A DNA stretch of 64,000 nucleotides from Streptomyces viridochromogenes (GCF_001270495.1 NZ_LGUR01000253.1:124001-188000), one strand, 5' to 3'. Positions 39,040-47,975 are shown, counted from the stretch's first letter. A program made the numbers and translations. The notes: generated from the letters alone by a model not told the origin.

Positions 39040-39067
39040 AAAGTACCCACTTTGAAGTAAGATACTT
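39040..39067. promoter_or_regulatory. Candidate HxlR operator (two adjacent dyads)
   Basis: AAAGT-ACCC-ACTTT at 39040-39053 and AAGTA-AGA-TACTT at 39055-39067 lie side by side in the divergent promoter region, the second ending 2 nt before the regulator's start codon. Repeated AAGTA/TACTT half-sites are what HxlR/YodB-type dimers bind, so these probably control both genes. Confidence 0.5.
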
Positions 39068-39069
39068 GC

Positions 39070-39480
39070 ATGGCAGTAAGTACCGTGGTGGGCAAGTACG
39101 GCATCGGCGAGGAGATGTGCCCCTACCGGCTGGTCCTGGAGCACGTCACCAGCCGCTGGGGTGTACTCGTCCTGATCGAGCTCCTGGAACGCCCCCACCG
39201 CTTCAGCGAACTGCGTCGCGCGATCGGCCGCGTCAGCGAGAAGATGCTCACGCAGACCCTTCAGACCCTCGAACGCGACGGCCTGGTCCATCGCGACGCG
39301 AAGCCGGTCATCCCGCCGAGGGTCGACTACTCACTCACCGACCTGGGCCGCGAGGCTGCCGTCCAGGTGCGGGGGCTGGCGCTGTGGACCAGCGAGCGGA
39401 TGGCGGAGGTGGAGAAGGCCCGGAACGCGTACGACGCGCGCAAGGCCGGCCATAAGGCCGAGGCCGACTCCCGCACCTGA
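39070..39480 (+). CDS. HxlR family transcriptional regulator (redox-sensing type)
   Basis: 136 aa with the MarR-like winged helix of HxlR/DUF24 proteins: CPYRLVLEHVTSRWGVLVLI, RFSELRRAIGRVSEKMLTQT and VDYSLTDLG. Cys17 is placed where QorR/YodB/HypR sensors carry their redox-active cysteine. It is divergent from the NmrA-type oxidoreductase, its likely target. The start ATG 39070 follows the second operator dyad so closely that no ribosome-binding site fits between; autorepression is likely. Confidence 0.87.
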   Translation: MAVSTVVGKYGIGEEMCPYRLVLEHVTSRWGVLVLIELLERPHRFSELRRAIGRVSEKMLTQTLQTLERDGLVHRDAKPVIPPRVDYSLTDLGREAAVQVRGLALWTSERMAEVEKARNAYDARKAGHKAEADSRT

Positions 39481-39484
39481 GGGT

Positions 39485-39517
39485 GAGGGCCCGGTGCGCC
39501 CATGGCACCGGACCCTC
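39485..39517. terminator. Bidirectional terminator, HxlR gene / korB
   Basis: GAGGGCCCGGTG (39485-39496) pairs with CACCGGACCCTC (39506-39517) with one mismatch and a 9-nt loop, between two convergent stop codons. Confidence 0.65.
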
Positions 39518-39538
39518 GATCGCGTTCGAACCCGCCGG

Positions 39539-40618
39539 TCAGCCCACCACGGTCCAGGTGTCCCCACCTGCCAGCAGCGCGGCCAGATCCCCCTTGCCGT
39601 TCTGCTCGATCGCCGTGTCCAACTGGTCGGCCATCTGCGTGTCGTACACCGGACGCTCCACCGAGCGGAACACACCGATGGGGGTGTGGTGCAGGGTGTC
39701 CGGGTCGGCCAGGCGGGACAGGGCGAAGGCCGTGGTCGGGGACGCGGAGTGGGCGTCGTGGACCAGGACCTGCGACTCGTTCTCCGAGGTCACGGTGACG
39801 ACCTTCAGGTCACCGGTCTGCGCATCCCGGACGACCCCGCGCGCTCCGTCCGTGCCGAAGCGGATCGGCTGCCCGTGCTCCAGCCGGATCACCGCCTCCT
39901 CCGCCTGCTGCTTGTCCTTGAGAACCTCGAAGGCGCCGTCGTTGAAGATGTTGCAGTTCTGGTAGATCTCGATCAGCGCCGTGCCCTGGTGGGCCGCCGC
40001 CTCGCGCAGCACCTGGGTGAGGTGCTTGCGGTCGGAGTCCACCGTGCGCGCCACGAAGGACGCCTCCGCGCCGATGGCGAGGGACACCGGGTTGAAGGGT
40101 GCGTCCAGCGAACCCATCGGCGTGGACTTGGTGATCTTGCCGACCTCGGAGGTGGGTGAGTACTGGCCCTTCGTCAGGCCGTAGATCCGGTTGTTGAAGA
40201 GCAGGATCTTGAGGTTGACGTTGCGGCGCAGGGCGTGGATCAGATGGTTGCCGCCGATCGACAGCGCGTCACCGTCACCGGTCACCACCCATACGCTCAG
40301 GTCCCGCCGCGAGCTGGCCAGGCCGGTCGCGATGGCGGGGGCACGGCCGTGGATGGAGTGCATACCGTACGTGTTCATGTAGTACGGGAAGCGGGACGAG
40401 CAGCCGATGCCCGAGACGAAGACGATGTTCTCCTTGGCCAGGCCCAGCTCCGGCATGAAGCCCTGGACGGCCGCGAGGATCGCGTAGTCACCGCAGCCGG
40501 GGCACCAGCGCACTTCCTGATCGGACTTGAAGTCCTTCATGGACTGGCGGGCCTCGGCCTTGGGGACGAGCGAGAGCGCCTCGATCGTGCCCGTGCCTTC
40601 CGTGGACGTCTCAGCCAT
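39539..40618 (-). CDS. korB: 2-oxoacid:ferredoxin oxidoreductase, beta subunit
   Basis: 359-aa TPP- and [4Fe-4S]-containing subunit that decarboxylates a 2-oxoacid (2-oxoglutarate in characterised actinobacterial KorB) and reduces ferredoxin. RWCPGCGDYAIL and GIGCSSRFPYY hold cluster cysteines; VTGDGDALSIGGNHLIHALR with LLFNNRIYGLTKGQ is the TPP/Mg site. It overlaps the end of korA by 8 nt. Its neighbourhood, beside kinases and a second nuo cluster without NADH module, suggests its reduced ferredoxin may feed that complex. Confidence 0.94.
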   Translation of the reverse strand: MAETSTEGTGTIEALSLVPKAEARQSMKDFKSDQEVRWCPGCGDYAILAAVQGFMPELGLAKENIVFVSGIGCSSRFPYYMNTYGMHSIHGRAPAIATGLASSRRDLSVWVVTGDGDALSIGGNHLIHALRRNVNLKILLFNNRIYGLTKGQYSPTSEVGKITKSTPMGSLDAPFNPVSLAIGAEASFVARTVDSDRKHLTQVLREAAAHQGTALIEIYQNCNIFNDGAFEVLKDKQQAEEAVIRLEHGQPIRFGTDGARGVVRDAQTGDLKVVTVTSENESQVLVHDAHSASPTTAFALSRLADPDTLHHTPIGVFRSVERPVYDTQMADQLDTAIEQNGKGDLAALLAGGDTWTVVG

Positions 40619-42539
40619 CGATGGCCTCCTTGAGCGCCTTGGCGAGCTGTTCCGCCTTGAACGGCATGCCGTTGACCTGGTTGTACGAGTGGGCGTCCAC
40701 CAGGTACTTCGCCCGGACCAGGGTGGCGAGCTGGCCGAGGTTCATCTCGGGGATCACCACCTTCTCGTAGCTCCCGAGTACCACGCCCAGGTTGCGCGGG
40801 AACGGGTTCAGATGGCGCAGATGCGCCTGCGCGATCGACTCGCCGGCATTGCGCAGACGGCGGACCGCGGCCGTGATCGGGCCGTATGTCGATCCCCAGC
40901 CCAGCACCAGCGTCCTCGCCCCGTGCGGGTCGTCGACCACCAGGTCCGGCACCTCGATGCCGTCGATCTTGGCCTGCCGGGTGCGGACCATGAAGTCGTG
41001 GTTGGCCGGGGCGTACGAGATGTTGCCCGTGCCGTCCTCCTTCTCGATGCCGCCGATCCGGTGCTCCAGGCCCGGCGTACCCGGGATCGCCCACGGCCGG
41101 GCGAGGGTCTGCGGGTCGCGTTTGTACGGCCAGAAGACCTCGCTGCCGTCCTCCAGGGTGTGGTTCGGACCCTGCGCGAACTGCACGGTCAGGTCCGGCA
41201 GCTCGTCCAGCTCCGGGATCCGCCAGGGCTCCGAGCCGTTGGCCAGGTAGCCGTCCGACAGGAGCATCACCGGCGTCCGGTACGTCAGCGCGATCCTGGC
41301 CGCCTCCAGGGCCGCGTCGAAGCAGTCCGCCGGGGTGCGCGGGGCGACGATCGGCACCGGTGCCTCGCCGTTACGGCCGAACATGGCCTGCAACAGGTCC
41401 GCCTGCTCCGTCTTGGTCGGCAGGCCCGTCGAGGGCCCGCCCCGCTGGATGTCGATCACCAGCAGCGGCAGCTCCAGCGACACCGCCAGTCCGATGGTCT
41501 CCGACTTCAGTGCCACGCCGGGGCCGGAGGTCGTGGTCACCGCCAGTGAGCCGCCGAAGGCCGCCCCGAGCGCCGCACCGATGCCGGCGATCTCGTCCTC
41601 GGCCTGGAAGGTCCGTACGCCGAAGTTCTTGTGCTTGCTCAGCTCGTGCAGGATGTCCGAGGCCGGGGTGATCGGGTACGAGCCCAGATACAGCGGCAGG
41701 TCCGCCTGGCGGGACGCGGCGACCAGTCCGTAGGACAGGGCGAGGTTCCCGGAGATGTTGCGGTAGGTGCCGACCGGGAAGGCCGTCGTCGCCGGGGCGA
41801 TCTCGTACGAGACGGCGAAGTCCTCGGTCGTCTCGCCGAAGTTCCAGCCCGCGCGGAAGGCGGCGATGTTCGCGGCCGCGATGTCCGGTTTCTTGGCGAA
41901 CTTCGAGGTCAGGAACTTCTCGGTGCCCTCGGTAGGACGGTGGTACATCCAGCTCAGCAGGCCCAGGGCGAACATGTTCTTGCTGCGCTCGGCCTCCTTG
42001 CGGGTCAGGTCGAACTCCTTCAGCGCCTCGACCGTCAGGGCCGTCAGCGGCACCGGATGAAGGCTGTAACCGTCGAGTGAGCCGTCCTCCAGCGGCGAGG
42101 AGTCATAGCCCACCTTCTGCATCGCCCGTTTGGTGAACTCGTCCGTGTTGACGATGATCTCCGCGCCGCGCGGCAGATCGCCGATGTTCGCCTTCAGGGC
42201 CGCCGGGTTCATCGCGACCAGCACGTTCGGCGCGTCGCCCGGCGTGAGGATGTCGTGGTCGGCGAAGTGCAGCTGAAAGGAGGACACGCCCGGCAGGGTG
42301 CCGGCGGGGGCCCGGATCTCGGCCGGGAAGTTCGGCAACGTCGACAGGTCGTTGCCGAAGGACGCCGTTTCCGAGGTGAAGCGGTCGCCGGTGAGCTGCA
42401 TACCGTCGCCCGAGTCCCCCGCGAAACGAATGATCACCCGGTCCAGCCGGCGGACGTTCTTCGTCCCTGCCGGTTTGCGCTGCTCTCCCACGACGGCTTC
42501 GTCGGCCTGCTCCGCTGGGCTACTGACCTGGCTGGTCAC
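40611..42539 (-). CDS. korA: 2-oxoacid:ferredoxin oxidoreductase, alpha subunit
   Basis: 642-aa fusion of the gamma domain (residues about 30-210, FAGDSGDGMQLTGDRF) and alpha domain (from about 260, GNLALSYGLVAASRQADLPL, YPITPASDILHEL). TSGPGVALKSETIGLA and IQRGGPSTGLPTKTEQADLL are typical of the 2-oxoglutarate enzymes. The GTG at 42539 is chosen because GGGAGG precedes it by 9 nt; an in-frame ATG at 42575 lies further out. First gene of a two-gene operon with korB. Confidence 0.94.
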   Translation of the reverse strand: MTSQVSSPAEQADEAVVGEQRKPAGTKNVRRLDRVIIRFAGDSGDGMQLTGDRFTSETASFGNDLSTLPNFPAEIRAPAGTLPGVSSFQLHFADHDILTPGDAPNVLVAMNPAALKANIGDLPRGAEIIVNTDEFTKRAMQKVGYDSSPLEDGSLDGYSLHPVPLTALTVEALKEFDLTRKEAERSKNMFALGLLSWMYHRPTEGTEKFLTSKFAKKPDIAAANIAAFRAGWNFGETTEDFAVSYEIAPATTAFPVGTYRNISGNLALSYGLVAASRQADLPLYLGSYPITPASDILHELSKHKNFGVRTFQAEDEIAGIGAALGAAFGGSLAVTTTSGPGVALKSETIGLAVSLELPLLVIDIQRGGPSTGLPTKTEQADLLQAMFGRNGEAPVPIVAPRTPADCFDAALEAARIALTYRTPVMLLSDGYLANGSEPWRIPELDELPDLTVQFAQGPNHTLEDGSEVFWPYKRDPQTLARPWAIPGTPGLEHRIGGIEKEDGTGNISYAPANHDFMVRTRQAKIDGIEVPDLVVDDPHGARTLVLGWGSTYGPITAAVRRLRNAGESIAQAHLRHLNPFPRNLGVVLGSYEKVVIPEMNLGQLATLVRAKYLVDAHSYNQVNGMPFKAEQLAKALKEAIDG

Positions 42540-42773
42540 TGAACTGGACCTCCCTCGAGGCGGCTGTCTGGGCATGGCCTTCCCGCAAGCCTTCCCAGGA
42601 TCAACCCTACGTCCGCAAAGGTCGCCCTCCCTGGGCCATTCGCATGACGGACATGGATTTGAGACGGTTCGCCACCCGGACTTGTCATGATTCGCGCGCC
42701 CCCCGGCGCTTTCTTTAAGACGCTCCCCGTTCGTTCTTCGGTTCTGGGCCCCGGTCTCGGCAGACCCCGGTTT

Positions 42774-42790
42774 TCTGACACGGTGTCAGA
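42774..42790. promoter_or_regulatory. 17-nt perfect dyad between response regulator gene and korA
   Basis: TCTGACAC-G-GTGTCAGA, 4 nt beyond the response-regulator stop and about 235 nt upstream of korA. It might be a binding site for a dimeric regulator acting on korAB or a weak terminator for the regulator gene. Confidence 0.35.
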
Positions 42791-42793
42791 TAG

Positions 42794-43465
42794 TTAGGAG
42801 TTCAGATAGGTGAGGACCGCCAGAACCCGACGGTGGTCCCCGTCGCTCTGCGACAGTCCGAGCTTCAGGAAGATGTTGCTGACGTGCTTCTCGACCGCTC
42901 CGTCGCTCACCACCAGCTGCCGGGCGATCGCCGAGTTGGTCCGTCCCTCCGCCATGAGCCCCAGGACCTCCCGCTCACGCGGCGTGAGACCCGCGAGCAC
43001 GTCCTGCTTACGGCTGCGGCCCAGCAGCTGCGCGACGACCTCCGGGTCGAGGGCCGTACCCCCTTGTGCCACCCGCACGACCGCGTCCACGAACTCCCGG
43101 ACCTCGGCCACCCGGTCCTTGAGCAGATAACCGACTCCGCGGCTGGAGCCGGCCAGCAGCTCGGTGGCGTAGCGCTCCTCCACGTACTGCGACAGCACGA
43201 GTACCCCCAGTCCGGGGTGCGACTTGCGCAGCTGCACGGCCGCCCGTACTCCTTCGTCGGTGTGCGTCGGCGGCATTCTCACGTCCGCCACCACCACATC
43301 CGGCAGCTCGCCCTGGCCGTCCAGTCCCGTGATGGTCTTGATCAGCGCGTCGCCGTCTCCGACCCCCGCCACGACCTCATGCCCACGGTCGGTCAACAGC
43401 CGGGTCAGCCCCTCCCTGAGCAGCACCGAGTCCTCGGCGATGACCACTCGCACCCTGTCCTCCAC
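42794..43465 (-). CDS. NarL/FixJ family response regulator
   Basis: 223 aa. Receiver domain with IAEDSVLLREGL, phospho-acceptor Asp61 in VVVADVRMPP, the conserved Ser of VLVLSQYVEERYA and Lys in GYLLKDRV. The C-terminal LuxR-type HTH is LTPREREVLGLMAEGRTNSA and VEKHVSNIFLKLGL. GTG 43465 (VEDRVRVV) is preferred; an ATG at 43492 adds nine residues. It is the only regulator for the two kinases upstream on the same strand, and it is followed by korAB, a possible target. Confidence 0.9.
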   Translation of the reverse strand: MEDRVRVVIAEDSVLLREGLTRLLTDRGHEVVAGVGDGDALIKTITGLDGQGELPDVVVADVRMPPTHTDEGVRAAVQLRKSHPGLGVLVLSQYVEERYATELLAGSSRGVGYLLKDRVAEVREFVDAVVRVAQGGTALDPEVVAQLLGRSRKQDVLAGLTPREREVLGLMAEGRTNSAIARQLVVSDGAVEKHVSNIFLKLGLSQSDGDHRRVLAVLTYLNS

Positions 43466-43832
43466 GATCCCCGGCCCCCCGTGCCTTGGCATTCGGCCGA
43501 GCGTGCCCCGGCCCTGTCGTCCCTCGCGAGCTCAGTATCCCGCGATCGGCTCTTCCGCACCGGGCCTGTGGATAACCTGCCCGAGGTGGTTCGGATCGCG
43601 TCGGCGCGAAGGGGGTGACTCCGGGGCACATGCTCATGAACCGCTCAGGGAGTGCTTGCGGACAGCCGCGGGGTTCGGGGAGTGCGTGCGAACAAACGGG
43701 TGTCAGTGCGTGCGAACAAACGGGTGTCCGGCCCCGAGCAGACCGGAGCCGGATCCCCATCTCAGTGGGCCGAATCCCAGTGGGCCGGATTTCCGCGGGC
43801 CGAATCCCAGTGGGCCGAACCGCACACCCGAA
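43466..43832. repeat. Gene-free gap with tandem repeats and a DnaA-like box
   Basis: A perfect 24-bp duplication AGTGCGTGCGAACAAACGGG(TGTC) lies at 43681-43704 and 43705-43728, and a 21-bp unit starting GGGCCGAATCCCAGTGGG recurs with 30-bp spacing at 43767-43787 and 43797-43817. TGTGGATAA at 43567-43575 matches a DnaA box. I see no gene in this gap between the first sensor kinase and the response regulator. Confidence 0.6.
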
Positions 43833-45197
43833 CTACACGGTCCGCCAGGGCAGCTCCGCCGTCACCCGGGTGGGCCCGCCGACCGGTGAATCGACCACCA
43901 GAATCCCGTCCACCGCGTCCAACCGCTCGGCCAGCCCCGCCAGCCCGGAGCCGCCTGAGGTGCCTGCGCCGCCGATGCCGTTGTCCACGACCTGCAACAT
44001 CAGCCGGTTCTCCACCCGCCACACATCGACGGCCGCCCAGGTGGCCCGTGAGTGCTTGCTGATGTTCTGCAGCAGCTCCGAAACCGTGAAGTAGGCGATC
44101 CCCTCGATCGCCGGCACCGGCCGCTCGTCCAGATCCACCTGGACCTCCACCGGCACCGTGCACCGCGAGGCCACCGCCGACAGGGCCGCGTCCAGCCCAC
44201 GGTCGGTCAGGACCGCCGGATGGATCCCGCGCGCCAGATCCCGCAGCTCCTGCAGCGCCGTCTTCACCTCACCGTGCGCCTCGTCGACCATCCGCGCCGC
44301 CGCCTGCGGGTCCTCCGTCAGCTTCTCCTTCGCGAGGCCGAGATCCATGGCCAGGGCCACCAGGCGGGCCTGGGCGCCGTCGTGCAGGTCGCGTTCGATG
44401 CGCCGCAGGTCGGCAGCGGCCGTATCGACGACGACACCGCGGTCCGACTCCAGCTCCACCACGCGCGTGGCGAGCCGCGACGGTCCGAGCAGACCGTGCA
44501 CCAGCAGCCGGTCCACCATCGTCAGCGCCCGCACGATCCACGGCGTGGCCAGCGTGAACAACAGTCCGACCAACGCGGTGACCGTGATCTCGAAGGGGTT
44601 GTCGAGATAGATGTGGTGGGTCTCGTCGCCGTACAGCTGAAGGCCGTCCTGGCCGGCCCACACCGGGAACACCCAGAACCACAGCGGATACGTCAGCAAG
44701 GCCCAGCCGTACGCCCAGACGTTCAGGGCGACGACGAAGGAGAACACCGCCCACGGGAAGTGCAGCACCGCGTACAGCGCGCTCCGCCACGACGTCCCGC
44801 TCTTCAGTACGGCGCCCATCCACGCCATGAAGCCGCGCCGGCGCATCCGCAGCGGCTCCGGGTCGGCCACCTCCAGGTCCAGCAACGCACGCGCGCGTGC
44901 CCGCTCCAGCGCCCCGAAGCCCCGGCAGCCGGCCAGGCCCGCCGCCAGCACCGGGATGCCGAGGAACGTCACCAGCAGGCCCGCCCCCAGCGACACCATG
45001 GTGATGGCGTACACGAACAGCAGGATGCTGATCGGCAGGCTCAGCAGCACATACCCGAACTCGCGCCAGCTGCGTGCCTCGAACGGCGCCCGCAGCCCGG
45101 CCGGCAACCGGTGCCGTCGCTCGCCGCCGTGCTCGGGAAGGCCGCGCTCGGGGTAACCGAGCCCGTGCCCGTAGCCCTGTCCGTACTCCGTGGCCAT
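43833..45197 (-). CDS. Sensor histidine kinase (HisKA_3 type), copy 1
   Basis: 454 aa. N-terminal cytosolic Gly/Tyr-rich stretch, then an integral membrane sensor domain (residues about 40-250, four to five helices such as YVLLSLPISILLFVYAITMV and LLVTFLGIPVLAAGLAG). The phospho-accepting motif is RRIERDLHDGAQARL; the ATPase domain has ELLQNISKHS (N box) and GGSGLAGLAERLDAV (G box). It shares very high identity with the kinase at 45341-46561 from ELESDRGVVVDTAAADL to the end. The partner is presumably the response regulator at 42794. Confidence 0.9.
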   Translation of the reverse strand: MATEYGQGYGHGLGYPERGLPEHGGERRHRLPAGLRAPFEARSWREFGYVLLSLPISILLFVYAITMVSLGAGLLVTFLGIPVLAAGLAGCRGFGALERARARALLDLEVADPEPLRMRRRGFMAWMGAVLKSGTSWRSALYAVLHFPWAVFSFVVALNVWAYGWALLTYPLWFWVFPVWAGQDGLQLYGDETHHIYLDNPFEITVTALVGLLFTLATPWIVRALTMVDRLLVHGLLGPSRLATRVVELESDRGVVVDTAAADLRRIERDLHDGAQARLVALAMDLGLAKEKLTEDPQAAARMVDEAHGEVKTALQELRDLARGIHPAVLTDRGLDAALSAVASRCTVPVEVQVDLDERPVPAIEGIAYFTVSELLQNISKHSRATWAAVDVWRVENRLMLQVVDNGIGGAGTSGGSGLAGLAERLDAVDGILVVDSPVGGPTRVTAELPWRTV

Positions 45198-45340
45198 CGG
45201 CGTCGTCCGTTCTCCTCGTCCCGTCAGCCCCGCTGCCGGGGCTGTGCCGTCGTACCTCCACCCTGCTCGACCGCAGGTCCGCGGACCATGGAGGCCGTCG
45301 GCGTCTCGAACGGGGGGTTTTCCCTACCCCGGCCCGGCGC

Positions 45341-46561
45341 CTAGCGCTGCCCGTCCCCCTGCCCGGGGACGCGGTCCCGCCACGGAAGTTCCGCCGTCAC
45401 GGTCGTCGGACCGCCCTGCGGTGACTCGATGACGAACAGGCCGTCCACGGCGTCCAGCCGGTCGGCGAGCCCGCGCATGCCCGTACCGCCGTCGAGGCGG
45501 GCACCGCCACGCCCGTCGTCCCACACCTGGATGAGCAGCCGGTCGTCCGACCGCCAGACGTCGACCGACGCGGACTTCGCCGCGCTGTGCTTGCTGATGT
45601 TCTGGAGCAGTTCGGAGACGGTGAAGTAGGCGATGCCCTCGATGGCCGCCGCCGGTCTGGACAGCAGGTCGACGGTTACCTTCACCGGCACGGTGCAGCG
45701 CGAGGCCACCGCCGACAGGGCGGCGTCCAGGCCGCGGTCGGTCAGGACGGCCGGATGGATGCCCCGGGCGAGGTCCCGTAGCTCCTGCAGCGCGAGCTTC
45801 ACCTCACCGTGGGCCTCCGCGACCATCGTCGCCGCCGCGTCCGGATCCTCCAGCAGCTTCTCCTTGGCCAGGCCCAGCCCCATGGCCAGGTTGACCAGCC
45901 GGGCCTGCGCGCCGTCGTGCAGATCGCGTTCGATGCGCCGCAGGTCGGCGGCCGCCGTATCCACGACAACCCCCCGGTCCGACTCCAGCTCGGCGATACG
46001 GCGCTCCAGCTCGTCGGAGGGCGACAGCAGGCCGCGCACCATCGCGCGGTCCGCGTTCGACAGGCCCCGCGCGATGAACGGCAGCACCGGCCACAGCACG
46101 AACAGCGAGGTCAGCGTGATGGTGAAGGTGAGGACGCCCCAGGGCAGCCGGATGAAGTCGTACAGGATCGTGCGCCAGCCGACGGGGTCCTTCAGCGCCA
46201 GCCACAGCTGCGGGAAGAAGCCGTCCCTGCCGCCGCGCAACGGCATCGGACTCGGCTCGTCCACCCGCACCCCGAGCAGCGCACGCGCGCGTGCGCGCTC
46301 CAACCTGCCCAACTGGCGCGCCCCCATCAGCCCGGCCGCGAGCAGCGGAAACCCGATCACCGTCAGGGTCAGGAAGGCACCGGTGGACAGCACCACCACG
46401 ACGTAGGTGAAGCCGAGCAGCGCCAACGGAAGGTTCGCCAGGAGATGCGCGATCTCCTTCCAGGTGTGCCGGTCGTAGGCGAAACGGGCGGGCGGCAGCG
46501 GCGGCTGGTCGCCGTCGGACTGCCCGGAGGCGTCCCGCGAAGGGGTGGGGCGTTCGGTCAT
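45341..46561 (-). CDS. Sensor histidine kinase (HisKA_3 type), copy 2
   Basis: 406 aa, a paralogue of the neighbouring kinase. Membrane sensor domain at residues about 25-190 (LLANLPLALLGFTYVVVVLS, TLTVIGFPLLAAGLMGARQL), phospho-site RRIERDLHDGAQARL, N box ELLQNISKHSAAKS and G box GGTGMRGLADRLDAV. ATG 46561 (MTERPTPS) chosen; upstream in-frame codons add an Arg-rich leader. First gene of the minus-strand group kinase-kinase-regulator-korAB, divergent from nuoA2 with a 323-nt shared region between them. Confidence 0.9.
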   Translation of the reverse strand: MTERPTPSRDASGQSDGDQPPLPPARFAYDRHTWKEIAHLLANLPLALLGFTYVVVVLSTGAFLTLTVIGFPLLAAGLMGARQLGRLERARARALLGVRVDEPSPMPLRGGRDGFFPQLWLALKDPVGWRTILYDFIRLPWGVLTFTITLTSLFVLWPVLPFIARGLSNADRAMVRGLLSPSDELERRIAELESDRGVVVDTAAADLRRIERDLHDGAQARLVNLAMGLGLAKEKLLEDPDAAATMVAEAHGEVKLALQELRDLARGIHPAVLTDRGLDAALSAVASRCTVPVKVTVDLLSRPAAAIEGIAYFTVSELLQNISKHSAAKSASVDVWRSDDRLLIQVWDDGRGGARLDGGTGMRGLADRLDAVDGLFVIESPQGGPTTVTAELPWRDRVPGQGDGQR

Positions 46562-46884
46562 ATGGGCTAGCGTGCCGCGCGGTGCGCCGCCGCGCCATGA
46601 GGCGGGCCGCCTCCGGCTACGGGGGAAATCCCCACCCCGCGACCGAGCCGGGCATCGGGTCGCGTGACCGGCCGGTCGCCGGGCCGTCGCATCTCGAGGA
46701 GATCTCAAGGCGTGACGGGCTGCTTACGGTGTCTTTAGCAGGGCCTAGACTCCCGTGCGTACAGATCGTCGAACAGCGGTGTTCACGAGATCACAGGTCG
46801 CAGGACACTGGTGTTGTCGCAAGGCATCAGCGGCAAGGCAACCATCGGTCACGAGGTAACGAGGTCAGGGAGCGAGGGGCGGAC
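46562..46884. promoter_or_regulatory. Divergent regulatory region, kinase genes / second nuo operon
   Basis: 323 nt without a gene. For nuoA2 a promoter of the form CTTACG-17 nt-TAGACT (46723-46751) is plausible. Thirty nt further lies TGTTCACGAGATCACA (46780-46795), which matches 10 of 13 positions of the Streptomyces Rex consensus TGTGAACNNNTTCACA. Both are predictions. Confidence 0.35.
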
Positions 46885-47307
46885 GTGTCGGAACAGACCG
46901 TCGTCGTCGCGGCGGATGTGCATTACGTCGTCGTCTCGGCGGACTACTTCCAGTCCTACTCGGTCGTCGGACTGCTGGCCGTCGTCGGCGTCCTGTTCGT
47001 CGCCGTCGCCTTCGGGGCGGGCCGCCTGCTGCGTCCGGTGGTCCCCACGCCCGAGAAGCTCCTGACATACGAGTGCGGCGTCGACCCCGTCGGCGAGGGC
47101 TGGGCCCACACCCAGGTCCGCTACTACGTGTACGCCTTCCTCTACGTGATCTTCGCCATCGACTCGATCTTCCTGTTCCCCTGGGCGACGGTCTTCGCCG
47201 ACCCGGGCTACGGCGCGACCACGCTCGTCGAGATGTTCATCTTCCTCGGCTTCCTGGCCGTGGGCCTGCTCTACGCATACAAGAAGGGCGTCCTGGCATG
47301 GACGTGA
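46885..47307 (+). CDS. nuoA2: Second complex I subunit A
   Basis: ND3-type membrane subunit, 140 aa, three helices. The conserved loop [19 protein letters not shown] contains the Cys that marks the quinone-cavity loop of complex I, followed by [23 protein letters not shown] 46885 follows GAGGGGCGG. It opens the second nuo operon and overlaps nuoB2 by 10 nt. The counterpart in the first operon lies outside this window. Confidence 0.93.
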   Translation: MSEQTVVVAADVHYVVVSADYFQSYSVVGLLAVVGVLFVAVAFGAGRLLRPVVPTPEKLLTYECGVDPVGEGWAHTQVRYYVYAFLYVIFAIDSIFLFPWATVFADPGYGATTLVEMFIFLGFLAVGLLYAYKKGVLAWT

Positions 47308-47975
47308 CGCCAGACACCGATCCGCAGCCCGTTCTGCTGCCGGAGCCGAAGCGGCTGGGCGCGCTGGCCCGCCTGGCCCCGGAGCCGATGAAGGTGATCC
47401 TCAACTGGGGCCGCCGGTACTCGCTCTGGGTCTTCAACTTCGGCCTCGCCTGCTGCGCGATCGAGTTCATCGCCGCTTCGATGGCCCGCCACGACTTCAT
47501 CCGCCTCGGCGTGATCCCGTTCGCACCGGGCCCGCGCCAGGCCGACCTGATGGTCGTCTCCGGCACCGTCACGGACAAGATGGCGCCGGCCGTGAAGCGC
47601 CTGTACGAGCAGATGCCCGAGCCGAAGTACGTCATCTCCTTCGGGGCCTGCTCCAACTGCGGCGGCCCGTACTGGGACTCCTACTCCGTCACCAAGGGCG
47701 TCGACCAGATCATCCCGGTGGACGTGTACGTCCCCGGCTGCCCGCCCCGCCCCGAGGCGCTGCTCCAGGGGATCCTGAAGCTCCAGGAGAAGATCGCCCG
47801 GGAGTCGCTGGGCGAGCGATACGGCAGCGCGACGGCCCGCCCGTCCGCGGCGGCACTACAGAGCGGGCTGGTCAGAGCTCCGGAGGCGCCGGGTTCCGGT
47901 GGCACGGGCAGTACTGACGGGGCGAGTGGTACCGGCGGTGCCGGTGGTACGGGCGTGGGGGAGGCCGACCGATGA
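47298..47975 (+). CDS. nuoB2: Second complex I subunit B (N2 cluster)
   Basis: 225-aa PSST-type subunit that holds the terminal [4Fe-4S] cluster N2. The tandem cysteines are in [10 protein letters not shown], with the others in [14 protein letters not shown] and [13 protein letters not shown], so the site is intact. Residues after about 175 are a Gly/Thr-rich tail ([19 protein letters not shown]). It overlaps nuoA2 and nuoC2 (ATGA). N2 normally faces quinone at the NuoB/NuoD interface, but no nuoD is present in this operon. Confidence 0.94.
   Translation: MDVTPDTDPQPVLLPEPKRLGALARLAPEPMKVILNWGRRYSLWVFNFGLACCAIEFIAASMARHDFIRLGVIPFAPGPRQADLMVVSGTVTDKMAPAVKRLYEQMPEPKYVISFGACSNCGGPYWDSYSVTKGVDQIIPVDVYVPGCPPRPEALLQGILKLQEKIARESLGERYGSATARPSAAALQSGLVRAPEAPGSGGTGSTDGASGTGGAGGTGVGEADR

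Noticed and set aside
43493..43832. Possible small gene made of QWAESQWA-type repeats
   Set aside because: The apparent peptide repeats come from tandem DNA repeats; there is no ribosome-binding site and the frame continues antisense into the kinase gene.
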